Part shown: positions 7,623-15,999 of the stretch, one piece after another
How the letters are laid out: the number at the start of each line of letters is the position of its first letter
Position numbering within the stretch: the stretch's first letter is position 1
Assembly: GCF_018638295.1 (NCBI RefSeq)
Contig: NZ_JABTTS010000010.1
Location: forward strand, 1-64,000
Direction of reading: 5' to 3'
Origin: Streptomyces sp. CHD11
Lineage (GTDB): Bacteria; Actinomycetota; Actinomycetes; Streptomycetales; Streptomycetaceae
DNA: 64,000 nucleotides
Notes under the pieces: model-generated
Seen by the model: only the letters and a program-made list of their open reading frames with translations
Databases searched by the model: none
Told to the model about the DNA's origin: nothing
Translations under genes and position numbers: made by a program

Positions 7623-8309
7623 GTGGATAACGGCGCCGCCAAGCCCGTGATTGTCGCCATCGACGGTCCCTCCGGCACGGGCAAGTCGAGCACGTCGAAG
7701 GCCGTGGCGGCGCAGCTCGGCCTGCACTACCTGGACACCGGCGCCCAGTACCGGGCGATCACCTGGTGGATGGTGAACAACGGCATCGACATAGATGACC
7801 CGTCCGCGATCGCCGCCGTCGCGGGCAAGCCGGAGATCGTCTCCGGCACCGACCCCAAGGGCCCCACCATCACGGTCGACGGCGTCGACGTGGCCGGCCC
7901 GATCCGTGAGCAGGACGTCACCTCCAAGGTCAGCGCCGTCAGCGCGGTCCCCGAGGTGCGCGCCAGGATCACCGAACTGCAGCGCACGATCGCCTCCGCG
8001 GCCGTCGCCGGCATCGTCGTCGAGGGCCGTGACATCGGCACCACCGTGCTGCCGGACGCCGACCTGAAGATCTTCCTCACCGCCTCCGCGGAGGCCCGTG
8101 CCGCCCGCCGCAGCGGCGAGCTCGAGGGCGCGGACCTGCACACCACCCGCGAGGCGCTGATCAAGCGGGACGCGGCCGACGCCGGCCGCAAGACCTCCCC
8201 GCTGGCCAAGGCCGGCGACGCGGTCGAGGTGGACACCACCGAGCTGACCCTTCAGCAGGTCATCGAGTGTGTCGTCACCCTCGTCGAGGGGAAGCGGGCG
8301 GGGAAGTGA
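7623..8309 (+). CDS. cmk: Cytidylate kinase
   Basis: 228 residues; phosphorylates CMP and dCMP to the diphosphates using ATP. The P-loop IDGPSGTGKSS is at residues ~13-23, YLDTGAQYRAIT is the CMP-binding region, VVEGRDIGTTVLPDA is the conserved NMP-binding motif, and ARAARRSGEL is the lid. GTG 7623 follows AGGAAGG about 10 bases upstream. It begins the cmk-plsC-der group, a common order in actinobacteria. A leader of about 130 bases with an 18-bp palindrome separates it from tyrA. Confidence 0.95.
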   Translation: MDNGAAKPVIVAIDGPSGTGKSSTSKAVAAQLGLHYLDTGAQYRAITWWMVNNGIDIDDPSAIAAVAGKPEIVSGTDPKGPTITVDGVDVAGPIREQDVTSKVSAVSAVPEVRARITELQRTIASAAVAGIVVEGRDIGTTVLPDADLKIFLTASAEARAARRSGELEGADLHTTREALIKRDAADAGRKTSPLAKAGDAVEVDTTELTLQQVIECVVTLVEGKRAGK

Positions 8310-8977
8310 CCGACGTCCCATCGGCGCGGAGCGCCGAGGTCGGGCGGCGCATCGGCGTCGGCCTGATGTACGGGCTGTTCAGACCCCGTGTGCTGGGCGC
8401 CTGGCGGGTGCCGGCGGCCGGTCCGCTGATCTTCGCCGTGAACCACTCGCACAACCTGGACGGCCCGATGGTCATGGGCGTGGCGCCCCGGCCGACGCAC
8501 TTCCTGATCAAGAAGGAGGCGTTCATCGGACCGCTCGACCCCTTCCTGACCGGCATCGGGCAGCTGAAGGTCGACCGGCACAGCATCGACCGCACGGCGA
8601 TCTCCCGGGCGCTCGGTGTGCTGGAGCGGGGCGGGGTCCTCGGTATCTTCCCCGAGGGCACACGCGGCGAGGGCGACTTCGCCGCGATCCGCGCGGGACT
8701 CGCGTACTTCGCCGTGCGCGGCGGCGCGCCGATCGTGCCCGTCGCCGTCCTGGGAAGTTCCGACCGTCCCGGACGGTTGGTCACAGCACTGCCTCCACTG
8801 CGTTCCCGCGTCGACGTCGTCTTCGGCGACCCGTTCGAGGCCATCGAAGGGGCGCGAAGCTCCGGTGCGGGCGGCAGTGGAAGACGTACGCGCAAGGCGC
8901 TGGACGAGGCGACCGAACGCATCCAGAAGCAGCTCACCGCTCATCTGGAGAACGCCACGCGCCTCACCGGGCGCTAG
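8306..8977 (+). CDS. 1-acyl-sn-glycerol-3-phosphate acyltransferase family protein (PlsC-like)
   Basis: 223 residues. The acyltransferase motifs are intact: NHSHNLD (H-x4-D catalytic pair) near residue 49, then FPEGTRGEGDF near residue 118 for phosphate binding, and APIVPVAVLG. No strong membrane helix precedes the domain, so it probably sits at the membrane surface. It is predicted to acylate lysophosphatidic acid or a related acceptor in phospholipid synthesis. GTG 8306 overlaps the cmk stop (GTGA). The ~110-base gap to der holds a hairpin. Confidence 0.88.
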   Translation: MTDVPSARSAEVGRRIGVGLMYGLFRPRVLGAWRVPAAGPLIFAVNHSHNLDGPMVMGVAPRPTHFLIKKEAFIGPLDPFLTGIGQLKVDRHSIDRTAISRALGVLERGGVLGIFPEGTRGEGDFAAIRAGLAYFAVRGGAPIVPVAVLGSSDRPGRLVTALPPLRSRVDVVFGDPFEAIEGARSSGAGGSGRRTRKALDEATERIQKQLTAHLENATRLTGR

Positions 8978-9008
8978 GGTCTGCCACGGGTTCGCGTGGC
9001 ACAGACCC
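8976..9008 (+). terminator. Hairpin between plsC-like gene and der
   Basis: AGGGTCTGCCACG (8976-8988) pairs with CGTGGCACAGACCCT (8995-9008 region) apart from a two-base bulge, starting at the plsC-like stop codon. There is no clear T-run. It could attenuate read-through into der rather than end transcription fully. Confidence 0.45.
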
Positions 9009-9087
9009 TGCGACACTTGAGTAGTGGATCACCCGTTGTGTGCGGGGTTCCACCGATCACCACGATGAACGACGAGGTACGGACTTC

Positions 9088-10578
9088 ATGAACGACCACA
9101 TCCAGCCCGACGGCTCGGAGGCGTACGAGGGTGCGCACGAGCACGATCACGGGTCGCTGGGCGATGCCGAGTTCGCGGAGTTCATGGAGCTCGCCGCGGA
9201 GGAGGGCTTCGACCCCGAGGACGTCGAGGGCGCGATCGAGGCCGCGGGCCACGGCCCGCTGCCCGTGCTCGCCGTCGTCGGCCGGCCCAATGTCGGCAAG
9301 TCGACCCTGGTGAACCGCATCATCGGCCGCCGGGAGGCGGTCGTCGAGGACAAGCCGGGAGTCACCCGCGACCGGGTCACCTACGAGGCCGAGTGGGCCG
9401 GCCGCCGCTTCAAGGTCGTCGACACCGGCGGCTGGGAGCAGGACGTCCTCGGTATCGACGCCTCCGTGGCCGCTCAGGCCGAGTACGCCATCGAGGCCGC
9501 CGACGCCGTCGTCTTCGTCGTGGACGCCAAGGTCGGCGCCACCGACACCGACGAGGCCGTCGTCCGGCTGCTGCGCAAGGCCGGCAAGCCGGTCGTGCTC
9601 TGTGCCAACAAGGTGGACGGCCAGAGCGGCGAGGCCGACGCGTCCTATCTGTGGGCCCTGGGCCTCGGCGAGCCGCACCCGGTCTCCGCCCTGCACGGCC
9701 GCGGTACCGGCGACATGCTGGACCAGGTTCTGGAGGCCCTGCCCGAGGCGCCGGCGCAGACCTTCGGCACCGCGGTCGGCGGCCCCCGCCGGGTCGCCCT
9801 GATCGGCCGGCCGAACGTCGGCAAGTCCTCGCTGCTGAACAAGGTCGCGGGGGAGGAGCGGGTCGTCGTCAACGAGGTCGCCGGCACCACCCGGGACCCG
9901 GTCGACGAGCTGATCGAGCTGGGCGGCAAGACCTGGAAGTTCGTCGACACGGCGGGCATCCGCAAGCGTGTCCACCTCCAGCAGGGCGCCGACTACTACG
10001 CCTCGCTGCGCACCGCGGCCGCCGTCGAGAAGGCCGAGGTGGCCGTCGTCCTGATCGACGGTTCCGAGTCCATCTCGGTCCAGGACCAGCGCATCGTCAC
10101 CATGGCCGTGGAGGCGGGCCGCGCGCTCGTCCTCGCGTACAACAAGTGGGACACCCTCGACGAGGAGCGCCGCTACTACCTGGAGCGGGAGATCGAGACC
10201 GAGCTCGGCCAGGTCGCCTGGGCGCCGCGGGTGAACGTCTCGGCGCGTACCGGACGGCACATGGAGAAGCTGGTCCCGGCGATCGAGGCGGCGCTGGAGG
10301 GCTGGGAGACCCGGGTTCCGACGGGCAGGCTGAACGCGTTCCTGGGCGAACTGGTCGCGGCCCACCCGCACCCGGTCCGGGGCGGCAAGCAGCCGAGGAT
10401 CCTCTTCGGCACCCAGGCGGGCACCAGGCCGCCGCGGTTCGTGCTCTTCGCCTCCGGCTTCATCGAGGCCGGGTACCGGCGTTTCATCGAGCGCCGGCTG
10501 CGCGAGGAGTTCGGCTTCGAGGGGACCCCGATCCACATCTCCGTGCGGGTGCGTGAGAAGCGCGGCCGGAAGAAGTAG
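9088..10578 (+). CDS. der: Ribosome assembly GTPase Der (EngA)
   Basis: 496 residues; essential double-GTPase needed for maturation of the 50S subunit. Two tandem G domains are present, each with GRPNVGKS (residues ~66 and ~239) and a DTGGW or DTAGI switch II; NKVDG and NKWDTLD are the G4 motifs. A C-terminal KH-like domain ends in a basic tail (REKRGRKK). The first ~55 residues are acidic, typical of actinobacterial Der. ATG 9088 is preferred over the upstream in-frame start at 9040, which lacks coding character. A 22-bp terminator follows. Confidence 0.95.
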   Translation: MNDHIQPDGSEAYEGAHEHDHGSLGDAEFAEFMELAAEEGFDPEDVEGAIEAAGHGPLPVLAVVGRPNVGKSTLVNRIIGRREAVVEDKPGVTRDRVTYEAEWAGRRFKVVDTGGWEQDVLGIDASVAAQAEYAIEAADAVVFVVDAKVGATDTDEAVVRLLRKAGKPVVLCANKVDGQSGEADASYLWALGLGEPHPVSALHGRGTGDMLDQVLEALPEAPAQTFGTAVGGPRRVALIGRPNVGKSSLLNKVAGEERVVVNEVAGTTRDPVDELIELGGKTWKFVDTAGIRKRVHLQQGADYYASLRTAAAVEKAEVAVVLIDGSESISVQDQRIVTMAVEAGRALVLAYNKWDTLDEERRYYLEREIETELGQVAWAPRVNVSARTGRHMEKLVPAIEAALEGWETRVPTGRLNAFLGELVAAHPHPVRGGKQPRILFGTQAGTRPPRFVLFASGFIEAGYRRFIERRLREEFGFEGTPIHISVRVREKRGRKK

Positions 10579-10589
10579 CGGACGAGCGG

Positions 10590-10633
10590 CACGGTGAAGG
10601 GGCGGTCCCGGCCGGGACCGCCCCTTCACCGTG
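10590..10633. terminator. Strong bidirectional terminator after der
   Basis: Perfect 22-bp arms, 10590-10611 and 10612-10633, with no unpaired spacer, lie 11 bases after the der stop. The stem overlaps the region just past the stop of the minus-strand gene at 10640, so it can serve both converging genes. Confidence 0.85.
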
Positions 10634-10639
10634 CTCCGG

Positions 10640-11050
10640 TCAGGCGCCCCTGCGCGGCGCCGGCGGCAGCCCGGCCGGCACGTGGTGCATCCCGGAGGCG
10701 TTCCGGCCGACCGTGCCGACCCGCTGCCACTGGGGCTGCCCGCCGTCGGTCCGGGAGGTGCCCGCCCCGGCGCCGTACGCGCCGCTCATCAGGGAGGCGC
10801 CGAAGGAACCCGGGCTGTGGCCGCCGTACGCGCCCGTACTGCTGTGCGGGATGTTCCCGAAGGCGGTGAAGCCCATGTCCTCCTCGCCGCTGCGGTCGCC
10901 CGGCAGCGAGCGGAAGGACTTGACGTACTCGGTGTAGAGGGCGTCGTAGATCGGCGTGGCCGAGTGACCGCTCCGGGAGTCCTGCGCCGGGCGCACGGGG
11001 GCGGGGACCGAGGCGAGGGACTGGCGGCGGGGAACGTCGTATGCGTGCAC
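10640..11050 (-). CDS. Conserved hypothetical protein, small, Gly/Ser-rich C-terminus
   Basis: 136 residues from GTG 11050, which begins VHAYDVPRRQSLASVPAPVRPAQ. The frame stays open further upstream but loses coding character within the terminator-like hairpin at 11103-11142. A central stretch (SATPIYDALYTEYVKSFRSLPGDR) looks folded; the rest is rich in Gly, Ser and Ala. No signal peptide, membrane segment or known motif. I believe similar proteins occur next to der in other Streptomyces, but no function can be given. Confidence 0.68.
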   Translation of the reverse strand: MHAYDVPRRQSLASVPAPVRPAQDSRSGHSATPIYDALYTEYVKSFRSLPGDRSGEEDMGFTAFGNIPHSSTGAYGGHSPGSFGASLMSGAYGAGAGTSRTDGGQPQWQRVGTVGRNASGMHHVPAGLPPAPRRGA

Positions 11051-11102
11051 GTATGTCCAAACGACCCCGCTCCGCAAGGGATGCGGCCCTTTTGGGGCTT
11101 TC

Positions 11103-11142
11103 GCCGGTCGCGCCGCGGCGGGTTTCCCGCGGCGCGACCGGC
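11103..11142. terminator. GC-rich hairpin after the 11161 gene
   Basis: Arms 11103-11118 and 11127-11142 are 16 bases each and perfectly complementary with an 8-base loop. The hairpin begins 19 bases past the end of the minus-strand gene at 11161, so it probably ends that gene. No T-run follows, as is common in Streptomyces. Confidence 0.7.
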
Positions 11143-11160
11143 AGTGCTCGGGCGGGGCGG

Positions 11161-11943
11161 TCAGATGCCCGCGAGCGGCAGTGCCGCCGCGACCAGCTTG
11201 CCGTTCGCCGCCGCCTTGTCCAGTGCGTCGCGCAGCAGGTCCTCGCGCGGCTGACGGCCGATCGAGCCGACCGGGGCCGCGAACAGCAGCACCTGCTGGT
11301 GCTTGTTGGCGGCCGCCCGCCAGCCGTCGGTGACCTGGAGCGGCTGGTGGGCCTGCCACCAGGCCACCGGGCGGCCGCCGTTCGGGTTCGGCTGGAGCAC
11401 GGCGTGCAGCTGGCCCGCGGCGAGCAGCACCGACCAGCCGTGCAGCACCGGCGGTACGGCCGACAGCTCGGTCAGCGGCATGAAGCCCTGCTCGATGAGC
11501 AGGGGCAGGAAGTCGTCGCCGGCCCCGAGCGAACCGGGCCGGGCGACCGGCGCGGTCGGTTCGACGACCAGGGCCGGGTGCAGCTCCCCGGCGATCAGGG
11601 CCAGCCCGCTGGTGACTCCCAGCACGGCCTGTTCGGGGGTGACGTGCGCGGCCTCCGGCTCCGGGGTGTGGTCGCCGATGGCCCGTACGGCACCCTGGAG
11701 CTGCTCCTCGGTGACCTGTACGACCTGCGAGGGCAGGCAGGTGGCGTGGGCGAAGGCGAGCACGGCGGTCTCGTCCCCGATGAACAGGACAGTGCTGGTG
11801 CGCTCCTGCTCGGGGTCGCCCTGGGTGCGGCAGGAGGTGCAGTCGTAACTGCCCGGGGCGGACTCTCCGGCGAGCAGGCGGGCTGCTTCTTCGTCGCCGA
11901 TCTCGGCGCGTACCTCGTCGCTGACGTCGAGCATGCGCGGCAC
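11161..11943 (-). CDS. Conserved actinobacterial protein of unknown function
   Basis: 260 residues from ATG 11943 (MPRMLDVSDEV); the second Met, three codons on, is an alternative. A CTSC pair near residue 35 could bind metal, though a second pair is not obvious. The centre (ALIAGELHPALVVEPTAPVARPGS) and the C-terminal half (FLPLLIEQGFMPLTELSAVPPVLHGWSVLLAAGQLHAVLQP) read as a compact soluble fold. No signal peptide or membrane helix. I recognise it only as a conserved Streptomyces hypothetical. Confidence 0.75.
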   Translation of the reverse strand: MPRMLDVSDEVRAEIGDEEAARLLAGESAPGSYDCTSCRTQGDPEQERTSTVLFIGDETAVLAFAHATCLPSQVVQVTEEQLQGAVRAIGDHTPEPEAAHVTPEQAVLGVTSGLALIAGELHPALVVEPTAPVARPGSLGAGDDFLPLLIEQGFMPLTELSAVPPVLHGWSVLLAAGQLHAVLQPNPNGGRPVAWWQAHQPLQVTDGWRAAANKHQQVLLFAAPVGSIGRQPREDLLRDALDKAAANGKLVAAALPLAGI

Positions 11944-12349
11944 GGGTGGCTCCCTCAGGATGCGTGCGTGGCGAGGCCGGGTGGCTCCCGGCCCGTGGTC
12001 CGGGCGGGTCCCCGGCTCATGAAGAAGACAACGGGCGATCCGAGGCGGGAGTCACGCCCCGGGGCGAACGTAATCGAACCATCCGGCGCGCGGGGTCACG
12101 GAGGGCACCGCGTTCCGTGCACATCGTCAACTGGCGGAGGTGGCGCGGCTGTTGAGGGGGCGGGGCGTTCGGCGGGAAGTCCGGCGACCTGTCGACAAAT
12201 CCGGAAATCAGGGAATGAAGCGGGTGGCCGGAAATCGATGGTACCCACCGCAGCGGCACAGGCCCGGCACGACAGGTCGCCGTACGATCCCGGCGGCCGG
12301 GACTTCCCGGAATCCTCACGGCCGGCGCCGGCCGGCCCGGCCGACGCGG
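11944..12349. other. Intergenic region, no convincing gene
   Basis: About 400 bases separate the start of the 11161-11943 gene from the end of ctaD. A minus-strand frame at 12017-12319 has poor third-position bias and no ribosome site, so it is not called. The interval should hold the promoter of the 11943 gene. GGCCGGCGCCGGCC-type sequence near 12320 could form a weak hairpin after ctaD. Confidence 0.5.
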
Positions 12350-14113
12350 TCAGCGCGGCTCATGACCGGATTGCTCGCTCTCCGGCTCGGGCTGGGGCGT
12401 CACGGCCGCGTACTGCGGATGGTGCAGGTCGAAGGCCGGCGACTCCGAGCGGATCCGGGGCAGCGTCGTGAAGTTGTGCCGCGGTGGCGGACACGACGTC
12501 GCCCATTCCAGGGAGCGCCCGTAACCCCACGGGTCGTCGACCTCGACCCGCACGCCGTACCTGGCCGTCTTCCAGAGGTTGTAGAGGAACGGCAGAGTGG
12601 ACATTCCGAGCAGGAAGGAGCCGATGGTCGAGACGGTGTTGAGCGCGGTGAAGCCGTCCGCCGCCAGATAGTCGGCGTAGCGGCGCGGCATGCCTTCGGC
12701 ACCCAGCCAGTGCTGCACCAGGAACGTGGCGTGGAAGCCGGTGAACAGCGTCCAGAACTGGATCTTGCCGAGCCGTTCGTCGAGCATCTTCCCGGTGAAC
12801 TTGGGCCACCAGAAGAAGAACCCGGCGAACGTCGCGAAGACGACGGTCCCGAAGACCACGTAGTGGAAGTGCGCGACGACGAAGTACGAGTCCGTCACAT
12901 GGAAGTCCAGCGGCGGCGACGCCAGCAGCACCCCGGTCAGGCCGCCGAACAGGAACGACACCAGGAACCCGGTCGCCCACAGCATCGGTGTCTCGAAGGA
13001 CAGCGAGCCCTTGATCATGGTGCCGGTCCAGTTGAAGAACTTGACCCCCGTCGGCACCGCGATCAGGAAGCTCATGAAGGAGAAGAACGGCAGCAGCACC
13101 CCGCCCGTGGCGAACATGTGGTGCGCCCACACCACGGCCGACAGTCCGGTGATGGCCATGGTGGCGCCGACCAGCGTCAGATAGCCGAACAGCGGCTTGC
13201 GGCTGAAGACCGGGATGATCTCCGTGACGATGCCGAAGAACGGCAGCGCGATGATGTAGACCTCGGGATGGCCGAAGAACCAGAACAGGTGCTGCCACAG
13301 GAGTGCCCCGCCGTTGGCCGCCTCGAAGACCTGGGAGCCGAACCTCCGGTCCGCCTCCAGCACCAGCAGAGCCGCCGCGAGCACCGGGAACGCCAGCAGG
13401 ACCAGGATCGACGTGAAGAGCGTGTTCCAGGTGAACAGCGGCATCCGGAACATCGTCATCCCGGGCGCGCGCATCCCGATGATGGTCGTGATGAAGTTGA
13501 CCGCGCCGAGGATCGTGCCGAACCCGGCCAGCGCGAGGCCCATGATCCACAGGTCGGGACCGACGCCGGGCGAGTACTCCAGGCTGTTCAGCGGCGCGTA
13601 GGCGAACCAGCCGTAGGCGGCCGGGCCTCCGGTCACCACCAGCGAACCGAGCACGATCAGTCCGCCGAAGAGGAACAGCCAGTAGGAGAGCATGTTCAGC
13701 CGGGGGAAGGCCACGTCGGGCGCGCCGATCTGCAGCGGCATCAGTTCGTTGGCGAACCCGGCGAAGGTGGGCGTCGCGAAAAGCAGCAGCATGATCGTGC
13801 CGTGCATCGTGAACAACTGGTTGAACTGCTGGTTGTCGACGATCTGCAGGCCGGGCCGGGCCAGCTCGGCGCGCATCAGCAGCGCCATCGCCCCGGCGAT
13901 CAGGAAGAACACGAACGACGTGATCAGATAGAGGTGTCCGATCTTCTTGTGGTCGGTGGTGGTCAGCCAGTCGATCACCACGCGCCCCCGCCGCCCCTCG
14001 TGCGCCGGCCGCTCCGCCGCCCGGACGGTCTGCGTCCCCATCGCTCGCTCCCTCGCTCCTCGCACACCGGGCCCGCCGGAGCCCGCGCCGCAGGTACCCC
14101 GGACCCACGTCAT
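12350..14113 (-). CDS. ctaD: Cytochrome c oxidase subunit I, orphan copy
   Basis: 587 residues with twelve predicted membrane helices; the haem-copper subunit of an aa3-type oxidase that reduces oxygen. Seen: TTDHKKIG near the N-terminus, TMHGTIMLL (low-spin haem ligand His), [19 protein letters not shown] (CuB His and cross-linked Tyr region), WAHHMF (two CuB His) and [13 protein letters not shown] (haem ligands). ATG 14113 has an excellent AAGGAGG site 8 bases upstream; an internal ATG at 14041 would give a more usual N-terminus. No ctaC, ctaE or ctaF gene is nearby, so this is a standalone second copy that must use subunits made elsewhere. Confidence 0.93.
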   Translation of the reverse strand: MTWVRGTCGAGSGGPGVRGARERAMGTQTVRAAERPAHEGRRGRVVIDWLTTTDHKKIGHLYLITSFVFFLIAGAMALLMRAELARPGLQIVDNQQFNQLFTMHGTIMLLLFATPTFAGFANELMPLQIGAPDVAFPRLNMLSYWLFLFGGLIVLGSLVVTGGPAAYGWFAYAPLNSLEYSPGVGPDLWIMGLALAGFGTILGAVNFITTIIGMRAPGMTMFRMPLFTWNTLFTSILVLLAFPVLAAALLVLEADRRFGSQVFEAANGGALLWQHLFWFFGHPEVYIIALPFFGIVTEIIPVFSRKPLFGYLTLVGATMAITGLSAVVWAHHMFATGGVLLPFFSFMSFLIAVPTGVKFFNWTGTMIKGSLSFETPMLWATGFLVSFLFGGLTGVLLASPPLDFHVTDSYFVVAHFHYVVFGTVVFATFAGFFFWWPKFTGKMLDERLGKIQFWTLFTGFHATFLVQHWLGAEGMPRRYADYLAADGFTALNTVSTIGSFLLGMSTLPFLYNLWKTARYGVRVEVDDPWGYGRSLEWATSCPPPRHNFTTLPRIRSESPAFDLHHPQYAAVTPQPEPESEQSGHEPR

Positions 14114-14451
14114 GATGCTCGCCTCCTTGGGTCCTCCGACAGAGGGCGTGGCGGATCGTGTGACGGGAATGGGTATTTCTTGTGAGCACGGACTTCCCCG
14201 GGTCCCGCGCGGCGGTGAAAAGGAAGGGGTCCAGGGATCACTTCTCCGGCTATTACCGCCGGGCTTTTACGCGGGGTCGGTGTGACACGCGGGAATTACG
14301 TTCGAATACCTGCGGAAGGGGGAGGCGAAGGTCCGTCCGGGTGAAGGCCACCGTCACGGACGTCTGTCGTGATCCTGTGACACAAGTGTGACCGCGGGGG
14401 TACCGCGGACCCCGCTTCCGGCGTGGACTTCCCCGCTCACGGACCAGGGCA
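14114..14451. other. Divergent promoter region of ctaD and the I78-like gene
   Basis: About 340 bases between divergent genes, clearly lower in GC than its flanks around 14160-14310. The ctaD ribosome site lies at 14122-14128 on the minus strand. No gene is convincing here; a plus-strand 69-codon frame at 14182 lacks coding bias. Confidence 0.5.
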
Positions 14452-14457
14452 TAGCCT
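14452..14457 (+). promoter_or_regulatory. -10 element of a leaderless gene
   Basis: TAGCCT ends 6 bases before ATG 14464, which would place the transcription start at the start codon. No ribosome site precedes the ATG. Confidence 0.5.
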
Positions 14458-14463
14458 CGCCGT

Positions 14464-14679
14464 ATGGCACCCATTCCGACACCCCCCGCGGAGCCCCACG
14501 ACAGTCCGGACGCCTATGTCGGCCTCGCCGCCGACCGGGCCGAGCACCTCGCGCGCGAACGCGGCTGGGCGACGGTGCGGGCGCTGGCGCCGGGGACGAT
14601 CATCACCATGGAGTACCGCGCGGGCCGGCTGAACTTCGAGGTGAAGGACGGCCGCGTGGCGCGCGCCTGGAAGGGCTGA
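14464..14679 (+). CDS. I78-family peptidase inhibitor-like protein
   Basis: 71 residues. The C-terminal half, PGTIITMEYRAGRLNFEVKDGRVARAWKG, resembles the end of I78 (potato inhibitor-like) peptidase inhibitors, where an R-x-G-x-x-[IV]-T-x-[DE]-[YF]-R-x-x-R-[LV]-N pattern precedes a short beta-hairpin. No signal peptide is seen, so it may act inside the cell. The usual Cys pair of periplasmic I78 proteins is absent. The gene appears leaderless. It ends at a strong shared terminator. Confidence 0.7.
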   Translation: MAPIPTPPAEPHDSPDAYVGLAADRAEHLARERGWATVRALAPGTIITMEYRAGRLNFEVKDGRVARAWKG

Positions 14680-14681
14680 GA

Positions 14682-14738
14682 CACCCGGCGGCCCCGGTCC
14701 CGCGGCGCCTTCCGCCAGGGAACCGGGGCCGCCGGGTG
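14682..14738. terminator. Bidirectional terminator between converging genes
   Basis: 17-base perfect arms, 14682-14698 and 14722-14738, enclose a 23-base loop. It begins 3 bases past the I78-like gene stop and ends 33 bases before the stop of the PAP2 gene, so it can serve both. Confidence 0.8.
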
Positions 14739-14771
14739 CGCATACGCACCGGACGTGTCCGGCGTCCGCCG

Positions 14772-15773
14772 TCAGGGGCGGGTCGCCGACGTCGCCCCGC
14801 GCGGGTGGCGCTCCGGGTGCGGTGGACGGCGGCTGCCCGCCGGGGAGACCGGGGAGCGCTCCGCGCGGGTGGTGTGCGGGCCGGGCGCCAGATGGGCCGG
14901 CGGCCGGGCCGAGCGGCCCGTGGGGACGGGGCCGGCTACGGGCTCCGTGCGGTCGGTGAGCGGCTTGAGCATGACGGGCTGCCCGACCGCGTCCTTCGCC
15001 GGGGCCTTCCGGCCCGGACGCGCCAGCCAGCGGTCCCGCAGGTCGAACACGCGGGTCTCGGTGCGTGCGATCAGCGGTTCGAACCACGGCAGCGCGAGCA
15101 GGATCAGCAGGCCCGCGGCCCAGCCCAGGACCACATCGCTCAGCCAGTGCGTCCCGATGTAGACGGTGGACAGTCCCACGCCCAGCGAGGTCACCGCGGA
15201 CACGGCGGACAGCCAGCGGCGCGCTCTCGGGGTGGAGGCCAGGTAGGCCAGGATTCCCCAGGTCACCACGGCGTTGGCGGTGTGGCCGCTGGGAAATATA
15301 TCGCCGCCGAGCCACATCTCGCTGGAGCCGATCTCGGTCGCGTAGTGCGGTCCGAGCCGTCCCATGCCGTACTTCGCGGCACCCACGGTGACGTTGAGCA
15401 GCAGCAGGGAGACGCCCAGGGCGAGCAGCGGGCGCAGCGTGTGCTGCCGCCAGGAGCGCCAGCCCAGCCAGGACGCGACCATCACGGCGGTCGGGCCGCG
15501 CTGGCCCAGCACCACGTAGTAGTCCACGAAGGCGTGGAGCTCCGGCCACTGCTGGTAGGGACGGAAGAACATCACCTGCCAGTCCAGCCGGACCAGCCAG
15601 GAAGTGATCACTACGGCCCACACGATCGCCACGTAGAAGGCCAGGGTGGCGCCGAAGAGCACCATCCGGTGCCGGCTCATTCGCGGCATGCCGATGTGAG
15701 CCGGTCGTTCCGGCTCACGGTCCAGCCTCGCGAACACCCGGTCCAGACGGGTGTGTTTCCGTTCGGTACGCAC
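14772..15773 (-). CDS. Membrane phosphatase, PAP2 family
   Basis: 333 residues from GTG 15773, with about six membrane helices in residues 38-240 and a Pro/Arg-rich cytoplasmic tail. PAP2 motifs: KYGMGRLGP (motif 1, where the usual Arg before Pro is Gly), PSGHT (motif 2) and STVYIGTHWLSDVVLG (motif 3 with the catalytic His and Asp). Family members remove phosphate from lipid phosphates or undecaprenyl pyrophosphate. TAACGT 7 bases before the GTG suggests a leaderless message. The tail of about 90 residues is unusual in length. Confidence 0.86.
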   Translation of the reverse strand: MRTERKHTRLDRVFARLDREPERPAHIGMPRMSRHRMVLFGATLAFYVAIVWAVVITSWLVRLDWQVMFFRPYQQWPELHAFVDYYVVLGQRGPTAVMVASWLGWRSWRQHTLRPLLALGVSLLLLNVTVGAAKYGMGRLGPHYATEIGSSEMWLGGDIFPSGHTANAVVTWGILAYLASTPRARRWLSAVSAVTSLGVGLSTVYIGTHWLSDVVLGWAAGLLILLALPWFEPLIARTETRVFDLRDRWLARPGRKAPAKDAVGQPVMLKPLTDRTEPVAGPVPTGRSARPPAHLAPGPHTTRAERSPVSPAGSRRPPHPERHPRGATSATRP

Positions 15774-15999
15774 CCAATCGACGTTACAGCGAGTGAGCGG
15801 GGAAGCCCGGCGAATCAGCGTCTTTGTGATGACGATGTGATGTGGGATTCCTCTCAGGAGGGCCTTTATTTTCTGTTGATCCGCGGTGCGGTCATGAATT
15901 CTTTAGGCCATTCAGGGGCACGGTTCTTATCGCTTTTCTGTATGCGTTCACCGCAGCCTGGTGTGGAATTCTCCCGGTGCTCACCGGCCGTCCGCCGGG
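15774..15999. other. Gap between two minus-strand genes
   Basis: 226 bases. Contains the -10 (TAACGT on the minus strand, 15781-15786) of the PAP2 gene and an AT-richer stretch around 15836-15900. No gene or clear terminator is seen after the glycosyltransferase gene. Confidence 0.45.

Noticed and set aside
12017..12319. 100-codon minus-strand frame before the 11943 gene
   Set aside because: No ribosome site, mixed third-position use, and it overlaps the expected promoter area.
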